Source of the DNA: Chryseobacterium sp. MYb7
Lineage (GTDB): Bacteria > Bacteroidota > Bacteroidia > Flavobacteriales > Weeksellaceae
Direction of reading: 5' to 3'
NCBI RefSeq assembly: GCF_002979455.1
Contig: NZ_PCOU01000001.1
Coordinates: 186,001-250,000, forward strand
DNA length: 64,000 nt
In this document: one piece after another, positions 51,663-60,810 of the stretch
Numbering within the stretch: the first letter of the stretch is position 1
Layout: every line of letters starts with the position of its first letter
Notes under the pieces: model-generated
What the model was told of the DNA's origin: nothing
Seen by the model: only the letters and a program-made list of their open reading frames with translations
Database searches by the model: none
Position numbers and translations under genes: made by a program

Positions 51663-52523
51663 ATGAAAAATCTAAGTATTTTGATGAAGGGAATCCTGAT
51701 TCCCTTATGCTTTACCATAAGCCACTCGAAAGCGCAGGTAGGTATTAATACTTCAAATCCTCAAACCACTTTCCATGTGGATGGGGCAAAAGATAATCCC
51801 TCATCCGGAGCACCATCTTCTACCCAAATTGCTAATGACGTTGCTGTCACTTCTGCCGGAGAAATAGGAATTGGAACTTTAACGCCAGCTGTTAAGATAG
51901 ACACACGCTCGGTAACGAATTCAGACAACTCAATCGGAATAGGAGAGACCAGCCAAACCGCTTCAGTGGCAGGTGGAGGGGCTGTAAGATATAATCCACT
52001 GAATGGCGGAAAGATGCAGTATTCTGATGGTGTAGTATGGCAGGATCTTATTTCTTCCCCTACCAAAGCGGTAGTAGTAGCCAATCTTCAGGCCGCCAAC
52101 TTTGCAGTTAAAATTCCCTATCAGGTTTCTACAGGGATTGCCGGATGGACGGAGGTTTCCGATCCAACAGGAAATTTTACTCCCGGAACAGGTGTTTTTA
52201 CCGCTCCAAGAACCGGAGTGTATCTTGTTTCTTTTACATATGATTTTGTAAGAATTCCTATCGTTTCAGGCTACTTTTCAGAAGCAAGATATGTTGTAAA
52301 CGGAAGTAGTACCGTAAAAAAATGCGTAAAATCTTATTCAAATATTTCAAAACAGGCACAGGTTGCAGGTTCTTGCGTAGCCGGGGTTCAGCTGAATAAA
52401 GGAGATACCCTTCAGCCTTATATCTACCAGTCTGTTTATAACGGAAGCCTGAGCCTGAGAACAGATACCTCTTCTGCAAGCAATGAATACGGCTTTGTAA
52501 ATCTTTCTATTTTAGAACAATAA
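51663..52523 (+). CDS. Secreted VGINT/VGIGT surface protein, tandem paralogue 1
   Basis: A protein of about 286 aa from the ATG at 51663 (MKNLSILMKGIL...). The signal peptide ends at SKA and is followed by QVGINTSNPQTTFHVDGAKDNP. The second half has FTPGTGVFTAPRTGVYLVSFTYDF, a C1q/TNF-like jelly-roll signature, and two Cys that could form a disulphide. First of three adjacent paralogues, 11 bp before the next. No T9SS sorting domain visible. Confidence 0.75.
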   Translation: MKNLSILMKGILIPLCFTISHSKAQVGINTSNPQTTFHVDGAKDNPSSGAPSSTQIANDVAVTSAGEIGIGTLTPAVKIDTRSVTNSDNSIGIGETSQTASVAGGGAVRYNPLNGGKMQYSDGVVWQDLISSPTKAVVVANLQAANFAVKIPYQVSTGIAGWTEVSDPTGNFTPGTGVFTAPRTGVYLVSFTYDFVRIPIVSGYFSEARYVVNGSSTVKKCVKSYSNISKQAQVAGSCVAGVQLNKGDTLQPYIYQSVYNGSLSLRTDTSSASNEYGFVNLSILEQ

Positions 52524-52534
52524 CACATTTTGAT

Positions 52535-53347
52535 ATGAGAAAAAAATTAGGACTGGCTTTACTCATTTGCTGTGGCTTATGGATGAATGCTCAGATAGGA
52601 ATCAATATGTCTTCTCCGGAAGGAGCAGTACACATTGACGGACAGAAGAAGACAAGTGCTTCAATACCTTCCACTTATTATGATGATGTAGTTATTACTT
52701 CCTCTGGAAGTGTAGGGATAGGAACAAAATCTCCGAAAACACGACTTGATCTGAGATCAGGAGAACGTTTAAATGCAATAGGGATTGGAGGAACTTCACA
52801 ATCTGCTTCGGCAGCAAAGGCCGGAGCGATGAGATATAATTCCGGAACCCAGGATCTGAGCTATTCTAACGGAACAACATGGGTAGCATTGGCTCATAAA
52901 GCACCTAATGATTTTGTGGATGCTGAAAATGCTTCTACACAAAGCTTCAGCGATGGAGTACAGGCTGCTGTTATCGGCTGGACTAAGAAAACGGACGTGA
53001 ATAGCAGTTTTAATGCAGGTACAGGAACTTTTATAGCCTCAAAAACAGGCGTATATATCGTATCCTTTACCTTTTCACTGGCTTCGGGAAGCATTGCAGA
53101 TGATTCAAGGTATGAAACATTGATTCAGACCAATTCTACATCTTCTGCAACCGGTAAAGTTTTCAAATGTGTAGGAAGTTACCCGGGAAACAATACGATC
53201 GGAAACCGCGTTGCGGGGAACTGCTCCGGAATTTTTAACCTGAATCAGGGAGATAATATTACGGTAAGCCTGAATCAAAAACTGGGAAGTTCAAAAACAC
53301 TGGATACCGATTCTACACTGACTTCTCTAAGTATTTTCGGATTATAA
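52535..53347 (+). CDS. Secreted VGIGT surface protein, tandem paralogue 2
   Basis: A 270-aa protein with signal peptide ending WMNA, then QIGINMSSPEGAVHIDGQKK and a C-terminal C1q-like domain (FNAGTGTFIASKTGVYIVSFTF). Paired Cys in KVFKCVGSY and GNCSG match paralogue 1. Probably exposed on the cell surface; binding target unknown. Confidence 0.75.
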   Translation: MRKKLGLALLICCGLWMNAQIGINMSSPEGAVHIDGQKKTSASIPSTYYDDVVITSSGSVGIGTKSPKTRLDLRSGERLNAIGIGGTSQSASAAKAGAMRYNSGTQDLSYSNGTTWVALAHKAPNDFVDAENASTQSFSDGVQAAVIGWTKKTDVNSSFNAGTGTFIASKTGVYIVSFTFSLASGSIADDSRYETLIQTNSTSSATGKVFKCVGSYPGNNTIGNRVAGNCSGIFNLNQGDNITVSLNQKLGSSKTLDTDSTLTSLSIFGL

Positions 53348-53355
53348 AAAGAAAA

Positions 53356-54270
53356 ATGATGAAAAAAAATTGTTTATTGATTCTAATGACTTTAAGCTTC
53401 CAGTTTGCATTTTCACAAATTGGAATCAATACCCCAAACCCGCAGGGTATTCTGCATATTGACGGGCAGAAAGATAATCCTGTTTCAGGATCAACATTTA
53501 CTCCCGCTCAGCAGGCTAATGATATTCTTGTGAACAGCGCGGGAAAAATAGGAGTGGGAACTTTGAGCCCCGCGGTAAAAGTAGACGCCAGAAATTCCGG
53601 AAACGGAGCCATTGGTTTTGGAACTTCCACCCTCACGGCAGTTGCAGCAGATGAGGGAGCGGTGCGTTATAACAGCGGAGTGGAATACTCCAACGGAAAT
53701 GAATGGCTTCCCTTGCTGACAGCTCAACCTGCCAGTAATAAAGTGATTGTGATTGCGGCCAAAACAACGAATAATGTAAAGCTTGTAACGCCTGCCACAC
53801 CAACAATAACAACTGGTTTGCAGAACAGAGCAAGTAATTATCTGGTAGACTGGAGTAAAACTTTTGAAAGTAATTCCGGGACGACTTTCAATGCCGGAAC
53901 AGGTATTTTTACAGCGCCCAGAAACGGAATTTATGTAGCTACTTTCACCACAGATCTGGCTCCAATGGCTATTAATTATACAACAGATCCTTTAAATCCT
54001 ATTCAGATAGAGGCGATCTGGCAGCTTTATGATAATACCGCAGGATTGACTGCCGCCAATATTGTCAATACCGTGAAATGTGCGAATACCATGTCCTCAA
54101 ACAGTGTCGGAAATATTGATGCAGGAAGTAACTGCACCGCTTCTTTCTACATGACAGCAGGACAGAGGCTGATGCCTTACATCTGGTTTAATTTAAATAA
54201 CTCAAACGTTGCAAATTTTTCGCTTAATAATACGGGCGGTTATAATAATTTGACCATAGCAGAACAGTAA
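53356..54270 (+). CDS. Secreted VGIGT surface protein, tandem paralogue 3
   Basis: A 304-aa protein with signal peptide ending FAFS, then QIGINTPNPQGILHIDGQKDNP and the C1q-like FNAGTGIFTAPRNGIYVATF. Its stop codon directly abuts the stop of the convergent TPR/AraC regulator with no bases between and no terminator, so the two transcripts must overlap. Confidence 0.75.
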   Translation: MMKKNCLLILMTLSFQFAFSQIGINTPNPQGILHIDGQKDNPVSGSTFTPAQQANDILVNSAGKIGVGTLSPAVKVDARNSGNGAIGFGTSTLTAVAADEGAVRYNSGVEYSNGNEWLPLLTAQPASNKVIVIAAKTTNNVKLVTPATPTITTGLQNRASNYLVDWSKTFESNSGTTFNAGTGIFTAPRNGIYVATFTTDLAPMAINYTTDPLNPIQIEAIWQLYDNTAGLTAANIVNTVKCANTMSSNSVGNIDAGSNCTASFYMTAGQRLMPYIWFNLNNSNVANFSLNNTGGYNNLTIAEQ

Positions 54271-55830
54271 TCAGGAGATCTCATCAAGGGTTTTAATAAA
54301 AGCCGACGGATGCAATCCTGTGATTTTTTTGAACTCAAGAGAAAAGGCACTGTGAGATGAATATCCTGTGATTTCAGCAAGGTGATTGATCTTGTACTTT
54401 CTGTATTGTGGCTCGTTTTTCAACTGATTAACAATGTAATTGATCCTCAAGTGATTAATGTATTGGTTAAAATTGAATTTTTTATGTTTTTTAATAACCG
54501 TTGAAAGATATTTTGTGTTGATATTCAACGTGTTTGCAAGATTGTAACGAGAAATGTTTTTGTTGTTAAACTCAAGGTTTTCTTCAAAAATTTTTAATCC
54601 ATCTAGTATGTTTTCCTCTACTTCAGGCGAAATTTTTATTTCAATCGGAGTAGGGGTGTTTTTTGTCTGAATATCCTCAGAAGTTTCCTGTGGATCTTCC
54701 TCATACACTACAGGTGAAATTCCATCTTTGTAAATTTTAGCAACCGCTTCTTTATGTTTTTTTCGCAGACGAATGCTATTGAAAATCATCGCTCCTAAAA
54801 CAATTAGCAGAACAATACAGGCGATAATAAGCCATTTTGAAATACTGTGGCTTTCGTTGAGCTGCTGATGGAAACTTTTCTCTTTTTTTGATAATGTTTT
54901 GTTGACAGCCATGGATCTGTTGTAAGCAACGCTGTCTTTTAATTTAAGATTTTCAATTTTATACTTCTCGGTATTGGATTCGTCGTGGAGCTGGGCATAC
55001 GCTTCTTCAAGGTTTTTGGTAACCTCGATCTTTTTTTCATTAAAACCATACTGATCTACAATGGCGAGGGACTTCTGAAAGTACAGCACCGCACTGTCTG
55101 GCTTATTTTGTTTTGAAAAAGAAAATCCGATATCATTAAGAATATTGGCCCGAAGATAATAATTACTTTCTCCCACCAATGAAAGAGCATTTGCAAAATA
55201 ATATTTGGCTTCCTTAAATTTTTTCACCTCAGATAAATTATACCCCATATTGGTATAAGCAGAGATCAAAAGTTCATTTCGTCTGGCTGCATTTTTAAGC
55301 TTTTGAAACTCCTGAATAGCACTTTTAGAATAAAATGCTTTCTCTTTGTATTGCTCTTTATTGAGAAGAATCAAAAAAGAATTAAAGATCATCCCTTTCA
55401 GCTCATGTCCTTCTTCTGTAGTATTGTTTTTTACTTCTACTAAAGCATTTCGGAGACTTGTAGAAGACTCTCTAAGCAATCCAAGCTTTGCATACTGGGT
55501 TCCCTGCATTCTGTACGCCAGTGCTTTTCCAATGCTGTAATTGCTTTGAATAGATATTTTCAGTACTTTATCAGCAAAATCGAGACTTTTTTCAGCATCA
55601 GATTTCAAATAGCTGTTGAAAGACTTTAGATAATAAGCTTTTGCAAGAAATTCCGGGAAATTTCTCTTCTGCGCAGAATCTATAATCTTATTCAGAACAA
55701 TTTCAGAGCTGTCAGGATTTTTAGAGGAAAGCATGCGGGCATACTTATATTGTCCCTCAAAATCAAACGACTGAGCGGGTGTAAAAAATGAAATAATAAG
55801 GAAGAAAAAGAGAATATTTTTTTTCTTCAT
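54271..55830 (-). CDS. TPR-containing membrane-anchored AraC-family regulator
   Basis: A 519-aa protein with signal peptide (MKKKNILFFFLIISFFTPAQS), periplasmic TPR repeats (about residues 25-300), one transmembrane helix (WLIIACIVLLIVLGAMIFNSI, about 330-350) and a cytosolic AraC-type double HTH at the C-terminus (NTKYLSTVIKKHKKFNFNQYI, EITGYSSHSAFSLEFKKITGLHPSAF). It is a one-component transmembrane regulator common in flavobacteria. Convergent neighbour of the three surface proteins, making them plausible targets. Confidence 0.9.
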   Translation of the reverse strand: MKKKNILFFFLIISFFTPAQSFDFEGQYKYARMLSSKNPDSSEIVLNKIIDSAQKRNFPEFLAKAYYLKSFNSYLKSDAEKSLDFADKVLKISIQSNYSIGKALAYRMQGTQYAKLGLLRESSTSLRNALVEVKNNTTEEGHELKGMIFNSFLILLNKEQYKEKAFYSKSAIQEFQKLKNAARRNELLISAYTNMGYNLSEVKKFKEAKYYFANALSLVGESNYYLRANILNDIGFSFSKQNKPDSAVLYFQKSLAIVDQYGFNEKKIEVTKNLEEAYAQLHDESNTEKYKIENLKLKDSVAYNRSMAVNKTLSKKEKSFHQQLNESHSISKWLIIACIVLLIVLGAMIFNSIRLRKKHKEAVAKIYKDGISPVVYEEDPQETSEDIQTKNTPTPIEIKISPEVEENILDGLKIFEENLEFNNKNISRYNLANTLNINTKYLSTVIKKHKKFNFNQYINHLRINYIVNQLKNEPQYRKYKINHLAEITGYSSHSAFSLEFKKITGLHPSAFIKTLDEIS

Positions 55831-55842
55831 TGGGTGTGTTTT

Positions 55843-56454
55843 TTATTTTTTCTGGTACTTCCAGTTTCGGCCTTTACCTTCGGCTATCCATTCCAAAGAC
55901 TGTTCTAATCTTTTATTTCTGGTAGCTACTGTTTTGGCCTCGGAAACCCATGCAATATACTCTTTTCTGAAAGAAGGTGTTGCTTTTTCAAAAATTTCTT
56001 TTGCTTTTGGCTGGGCATTTAAAGCTGACTGAAAATAATCCGGAACATCCATTTCTACTTTGGATGGAGGGGCTTTTTTCATCGTAACTCCCATGTCTGT
56101 AAGCTCCATGGCTTCCTGGATAGCGCTTTTTAGCTGAGGTTTGGATGGAAGATCTTCAAGGCGGGTTACTTTTCCTAAACTGAACATTGAACTTTTTTCA
56201 GCAGTTGTTTCTATTTCCTGTAAAGTTTTCATTTCCTGATGAAGCCAGAATCCCAAACTGCAATATTGCTTGAAAGCAGTGATAGAACATAGGATTTTTC
56301 CTTTATACATGAACGTAGGAAATTTCCATTTGATAGCTTCTTCTGCATCAGGACAGGCTTCATGAATGGTTTCACGAAGATATTCTAAGATAGGTTTTGC
56401 AAAATCCGGAGATTTTTCAATGTATTCATCAACTTGTATGTTGTGTTTTTCCAT
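55843..56454 (-). CDS. DUF1801 plus YdeI/OmpD-associated domain protein
   Basis: A 203-aa cytosolic protein. The N-terminal DUF1801/YdhG-like domain (EAIKWKFPTFMYKGKILCSITAFKQYCSLGFW) is followed by the C-terminal OmdA/YdeI segment (FRKEYIAWVSEAKTVATRNKRLEQSLEWIAEGKGRNWKY). Molecular function is unknown. It lies 5 bp downstream of the serine hydrolase gene, so probably in one transcript. Confidence 0.85.
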   Translation of the reverse strand: MEKHNIQVDEYIEKSPDFAKPILEYLRETIHEACPDAEEAIKWKFPTFMYKGKILCSITAFKQYCSLGFWLHQEMKTLQEIETTAEKSSMFSLGKVTRLEDLPSKPQLKSAIQEAMELTDMGVTMKKAPPSKVEMDVPDYFQSALNAQPKAKEIFEKATPSFRKEYIAWVSEAKTVATRNKRLEQSLEWIAEGKGRNWKYQKK

Positions 56455-56459
56455 AGTGT

Positions 56460-57593
56460 TTATTGGAATAATGGTACAATTTCATTCACAAAGAATCTGA
56501 CCTGATCTGGTCTTCCTCTGTCATTTTTAGGATTGTTGGAATAGCTTCCGGTTTTTACGATAACGATATTATGCTCTGGAACCATAATAATATATTGTCC
56601 CTGCAATCCCAGGAAATAATAATGTTTGATTGGGTTGTCATGATTAATCCAAAGCCCCATTCCATAGATGTTTTCCGACTTTTCCGTAGGAGTTCTCATC
56701 TGTTCAATGAAGGCTGCATTAAGAATTTGCTGATCTCCAGCTTTTCCGTTATCCAGAAATAACTGCCCCAGCTTGGCAAAATCCCTCGCATTGGAATGAA
56801 TACAGCAATACGTTTTTTCCATACCATGATTGTCTGTGCTCCATTTAGCGTTCTGTTCCATTCCCAGAGGAACCCAGAATTTTTCTGATAAATAGCTTGC
56901 TAATGGTTTATTCAATGCTTTTCTAAGGGCAAAGCCAAGAAGCTGTGTAGAACCGCTTTGGTATTCAAATCTGACTCCCGGTTCTTCTTTAAATTTTCTT
57001 GAGAATACCGCTTTTACAAGGCTTTTTCCATAATATGCTTTTGCATTAGGCAAAAACGGGTTGTTGTAATTTTCATCCCAGTCCAGCCCGGCTTCCATTT
57101 GAGCCAGATTTTTAAGAGTTACCTCATTTCCGTAAGGTTTATTTTTAAATTCAGAATAAAAATCAGACAGCTTTTCATCAATATTCGGAATAATGTCTTC
57201 TTCCAAAGCTTTCCCCAAAAGCATGACAGTAACTGCTTTGGCCATAGAAAAAGAATTGGTCTGCGAGAGCTGGTTGTAACCGTCCCAATACTGTTCATGA
57301 AGAATTTTTCCATTCTTTATCACTACAAAAGCAGCTGTTTTGGAGTGTTTTAAGTTTTCAACTAAATGTTTAGGTAATTCCTTTTTATTGTAATCAGGAT
57401 CTTCTTCCCAGAGTTTAGGTTCTTCTGTAGCAATAGGATTGCTTGGGAAAAGATTTCCGTCATCAATGTAGGCACTTGATTTTCCTTTAAGATAGGTTTT
57501 GGAAATACCACTAAACAAATAATCATATCCCAGAAAATAAGCCGCCGCAGCACCTGCAACAGCTCCGCCTATCATATACTTTAGTATTCTCAT
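56460..57593 (-). CDS. Serine hydrolase of the beta-lactamase class C / esterase family
   Basis: A 377-aa protein with an N-terminal hydrophobic anchor (about residues 5-25). The active-site SMAK (SxxK) in TNSFSMAKAVTVML and FEYQSGSTQ (Y-x-S in place of Y-x-N) are visible. The third motif is probably in the LQGQYIIM region. Relatives include EstB-type esterases and D-aminopeptidases; beta-lactamase activity is not implied. Confidence 0.88.
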   Translation of the reverse strand: MRILKYMIGGAVAGAAAAYFLGYDYLFSGISKTYLKGKSSAYIDDGNLFPSNPIATEEPKLWEEDPDYNKKELPKHLVENLKHSKTAAFVVIKNGKILHEQYWDGYNQLSQTNSFSMAKAVTVMLLGKALEEDIIPNIDEKLSDFYSEFKNKPYGNEVTLKNLAQMEAGLDWDENYNNPFLPNAKAYYGKSLVKAVFSRKFKEEPGVRFEYQSGSTQLLGFALRKALNKPLASYLSEKFWVPLGMEQNAKWSTDNHGMEKTYCCIHSNARDFAKLGQLFLDNGKAGDQQILNAAFIEQMRTPTEKSENIYGMGLWINHDNPIKHYYFLGLQGQYIIMVPEHNIVIVKTGSYSNNPKNDRGRPDQVRFFVNEIVPLFQ

Positions 57594-57666
57594 CTTTTCA
57601 TGAATGGGTCTTTAACAAATTTAGAATAATTTGGTTATAAAAATTAAAATGAATCATCAAATACGT

Positions 57667-57674
57667 TATTTTTG
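57667..57674 (+). promoter_or_regulatory. -7 box TATTTTTG of the M48 peptidase gene
   Basis: Exact TAnnTTTG, 10 bp before the ATG at 57685. It lies inside a longer frame starting at 57631 and so argues for the downstream start. Confidence 0.45.
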
Positions 57675-57684
57675 TTCTTATTTG

Positions 57685-59022
57685 ATGAAAACAATGACCA
57701 GAAAACTGATTGTATTGGGATGCTTCCTATTTTCGATGTTAGGAATAGCCCAGATTTATAAACCAATAGATACTGCAGATTATATACAGAGAAAAACATT
57801 TCTAAAAAATTTTGAAGGAAATAATGAAGCGACTGTAAAGAGGTTAAAGTCCCAGTATTCCGGGAAAACAGGCTCAGAATTATCCAAAATTTATAAAGAA
57901 TTCGGAACCGACTTTGAAAAACAGGTGAAGAATAAGGATTTTATCTTCAAATCTGAATTTGAAGCCAGTATACAGTCTATGATTCAACGTCTTAAAAAGA
58001 ACAATCCTAAAATTCCCCAGGATCTTAAAATTCTGATCGCAAAAGACAATACTCCCAATGCCTATTGCCTTGCTGACGGCACTTTTGTAATCAATATGGG
58101 GCTCTATAGCTGGCTGAATAATGAAGAGCAGATTGCTGCGGTGATTTCTCATGAGCTTGGGCACAAAATAGAAGAACATTCCCTGAAAACTTTTTTAAAA
58201 ATAATCGAACAGGATAACTTGGATAAAATTGTCGTTGAGAATATCAAATCCACAACAACAAGCAGGAGCCAGAGCCAGAATCAGAAAGCTTTTGATATTT
58301 TAAAAAATACAGTGTACAAAAAAAGTGTGGAGAGAAGACAAAGCGAAATGCAGGCAGATTCTCTGGGCTATGTCATTTTTAAAAACAGCGATTTCAAAAA
58401 AGCAGAATTTGTGAATGCGCTTCAAAGACTTCAGGCTTTTGATACCATTTCACCGAGAACACTAAAGGTTGAAACGTATAAAAAATTATTTAATTTCCCA
58501 AAACAGGCGTTCAATGAAAAATGGATGAAAAAAGAAGACTTCTCTCTTTACAACTATAATTTTTACAAAGAAAAACTGAACAAAGATTCTCTGGCATCAC
58601 ATCCCGAAGTCTCCAGAAGAATTGAAATGCTTAAAAAGACTTTTGCAGAACTTAAAACACCTGTTAGTCCGGAAAAACCTACAGATTTGTTTGTGACATT
58701 AAAGAAAACGGCAAGGATGGAAATTCTTCCCAATTATTTTCATTCGGAAGATTACGGATTGGGAATTTATACTGCCATGCAGTTTTTACAGGATGAAGAG
58801 GAAGAAAAGTATTATAAAAGCTGGCTGGGAAGATGTTTCTCCAAAATATATGAAGCTAGAAAAAATTATAACCTGAACCGCTATCTGGATAGGATAGAGC
58901 CCAAAAATCAGAGTGAAAGCTACCAGCAGTTTCTGAATTTTATGTGGAATTTAAGCCTTGATGAAATCAAAAATATCGCAGATTTTTATCAGGCGAATGA
59001 AACTATAGCGAAGGTAAACTGA
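57685..59022 (+). CDS. M48-family zinc metallopeptidase, secreted
   Basis: About 445 aa from the ATG at 57685 (or 57694, MTRKLIVLGCF). The signal peptide ends at GIAQ. The zinc site HELGHKIEEH supplies two His and the catalytic Glu. The third ligand Glu lies in SEMQADSLGY. M48 members in the envelope degrade misfolded outer-membrane proteins (BepA/LoiP type), the likely role here. The C-terminal third is helical. Followed by a two-hairpin repeat. Confidence 0.9.
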   Translation: MKTMTRKLIVLGCFLFSMLGIAQIYKPIDTADYIQRKTFLKNFEGNNEATVKRLKSQYSGKTGSELSKIYKEFGTDFEKQVKNKDFIFKSEFEASIQSMIQRLKKNNPKIPQDLKILIAKDNTPNAYCLADGTFVINMGLYSWLNNEEQIAAVISHELGHKIEEHSLKTFLKIIEQDNLDKIVVENIKSTTTSRSQSQNQKAFDILKNTVYKKSVERRQSEMQADSLGYVIFKNSDFKKAEFVNALQRLQAFDTISPRTLKVETYKKLFNFPKQAFNEKWMKKEDFSLYNYNFYKEKLNKDSLASHPEVSRRIEMLKKTFAELKTPVSPEKPTDLFVTLKKTARMEILPNYFHSEDYGLGIYTAMQFLQDEEEEKYYKSWLGRCFSKIYEARKNYNLNRYLDRIEPKNQSESYQQFLNFMWNLSLDEIKNIADFYQANETIAKVN

Positions 59023-59046
59023 CCCTGATATAAATAGTTTATATAT

Positions 59047-59128
59047 CAATAGGAACGGTATAATCCTGAGCTTTGACGAAGGGAGCCCGTTTTTTTAATA
59101 ATAAAAAATTCCACTGGCTTCAGCCAAA
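59047..59128 (+). repeat. Dispersed intergenic two-hairpin repeat, copy 2
   Basis: Same block order as 9503-9575: TCAATAGGA, CGG...CCCG arms, T-run, ATTCCACTGGCTTCAGCC (small hairpin TGGC/GCCA). The first stem here has a longer, irregular loop. Confidence 0.55.
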
Positions 59129-59137
59129 TCATAAAAG

Positions 59138-59170
59138 AAAGAACCCCGATGAAACATCAGGGTTCTTTTT
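59138..59170. terminator. Terminator between convergent genes
   Basis: AAAGAACCC...GATG pairs with CATC...GGGTTCTTT around an AAA loop with one C-A mismatch, followed by a T-run. Symmetric enough for both directions. Confidence 0.75.
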
Positions 59171-59173
59171 GTA

Positions 59174-60703
59174 TTAATAATTCAATTTTTCCAGACGGAT
59201 CTTATTAAATTTTTCTTTCTCATTATACTCCCGAAGCAGGATATAACCTTCTTTTCCTACATACGGAGTTACTGCATAATTATCTTTTTCCGAAATTGGG
59301 ATAATCTCCTGCTTAAATTTTCCATCAATAATGGTATTGATAAAAAGGTTCCATCTTTTCTGTTTCGTTACTTCATCTTTTTGATAGTCGCGGTAGAAAA
59401 ATACCACGTCTTTTCCACCGTTGAGGTACTGTGAGAAGAGATAATCACTGTTCACCCATTTTGATTTTTCTTTCTCAAAAACCTGAACATTTTTCACTTT
59501 GAAATCTTTATCGGTGTAGATATAGACAAGATCTGTTGTTTTTGGAGCAGAGTATTGACCTTCGGGTTTGTATTTTTCTGATAAAATACCAACACTTCCA
59601 TCGTTCATGAAGTACATGTCTTTGGTCTGAAGCATGTAGCCGCTTTCTACCATACCATTTTTATTAAGTTTGGGAAGAAAAGCTGAGATATTGGGCTCAT
59701 AATTAATGGCTTTCATGTCTACTGAAAAGTCAGATTTGTTGAGGATCATTCTTGCAAATCCTACGGATTGGGAATCATCATAATTTCTTCCCAATAAAAC
59801 TACTTTATCATCAAAAGTTTTATCATTATCAATTTTTCGGTAATTAGAGTAGAAGGTTTCAATATTGTCTATTGTATCATCAGATAATCCGGTAACGGGT
59901 TTGTTAGACTTTTCTTTTCCTGTTTTCATATCAAGAACAAGAAGACTGAATGTTTTCTGCTTGTCATTCACTTTTTTCATGATGCAGTACATATAATTCT
60001 CGTCTCTTTCCAGAACAGACAACGTAGTGTACAGCTTTTTAGTTCCGTCTGTGTTGTATTTATATCTCCAGACTTCTTTTTTATTTTCGTCAAACCTCAT
60101 AAGGCTGTTGCTGTTTTCATACTTTCCGTAATCTTTGTATTCAACAGCAAAATAACCTCCTTCTTTCAGTTCTCCTACCGCAGAAACGTAGTTATAGCCT
60201 TTCTCTTTTTTCTCATCACGGTTGTCTTTACGCTGTTCTTTCCAGCTTTTCGGTTCGTTGATCTCCTTGAAAGTACCGTTTTCCAAATAGTCGTAATAGA
60301 GTTTTTTGGTAATGGAGTTGGTTTTAGGATCAATTACCATGGAAACCGGGGTGAATATCTCTTTGCTTTTTACAAGGGAATAATCCATCATAGAAGGCTT
60401 TAGGATAATCTGTCCTTTAAAATCAACATATCCTAAATAAGAGGCAGCAGTGATGTCTCCTTCAAATTCTTTATTGGCAACAGGGTTGAGGTTTTTATCC
60501 AGTATAACGTATTCAAACTTTTTGGTTTTATCACCGGATTTTCCGTAAGAATATAGAGAAACGTAACCGTAAAGATTGTCTTTATCATCGAATAGGGCAT
60601 TCATGCCTACATGGTCTCCGGAAGCCAGTGTCGTCAGGTCCTGAGTTTGGGAAAATGCAAATGTCTGGATTAATCCAAACATCATCAGCGTTATTTTTTT
60701 CAT
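59174..60703 (-). CDS. Secreted protein of unknown function
   Basis: A 509-aa exported protein (signal peptide MKKITLMMFGLIQTFAFS, cut before QTQDL). The mature chain is beta-rich with repeated WRYKYNTDG/VLILDKNL-like strands, suggesting a beta propeller, but I recognise no family and see no catalytic motif or T9SS sorting domain. Common in Chryseobacterium by impression only. Confidence 0.7.
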   Translation of the reverse strand: MKKITLMMFGLIQTFAFSQTQDLTTLASGDHVGMNALFDDKDNLYGYVSLYSYGKSGDKTKKFEYVILDKNLNPVANKEFEGDITAASYLGYVDFKGQIILKPSMMDYSLVKSKEIFTPVSMVIDPKTNSITKKLYYDYLENGTFKEINEPKSWKEQRKDNRDEKKEKGYNYVSAVGELKEGGYFAVEYKDYGKYENSNSLMRFDENKKEVWRYKYNTDGTKKLYTTLSVLERDENYMYCIMKKVNDKQKTFSLLVLDMKTGKEKSNKPVTGLSDDTIDNIETFYSNYRKIDNDKTFDDKVVLLGRNYDDSQSVGFARMILNKSDFSVDMKAINYEPNISAFLPKLNKNGMVESGYMLQTKDMYFMNDGSVGILSEKYKPEGQYSAPKTTDLVYIYTDKDFKVKNVQVFEKEKSKWVNSDYLFSQYLNGGKDVVFFYRDYQKDEVTKQKRWNLFINTIIDGKFKQEIIPISEKDNYAVTPYVGKEGYILLREYNEKEKFNKIRLEKLNY

Positions 60704-60750
60704 GGTTAAAATTTGAGGGATAAAAGTAATAAATTAACTCATATGTTGTG

Positions 60751-60786
60751 AAAAATAAAAAAGCCCTGGAAATATTTCCAAAGCTT
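60751..60786 (-). terminator. Terminator of the 277-aa lipoprotein gene
   Basis: TGGAAA-TA-TTTCCA core stem extended by AAGC/GCTT across a two-base mismatch, with an A-run on the plus strand giving the minus-strand T-run. Confidence 0.6.
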
Positions 60787-60810
60787 ACAACCTAAAATGC
60801 AAAATAATTA

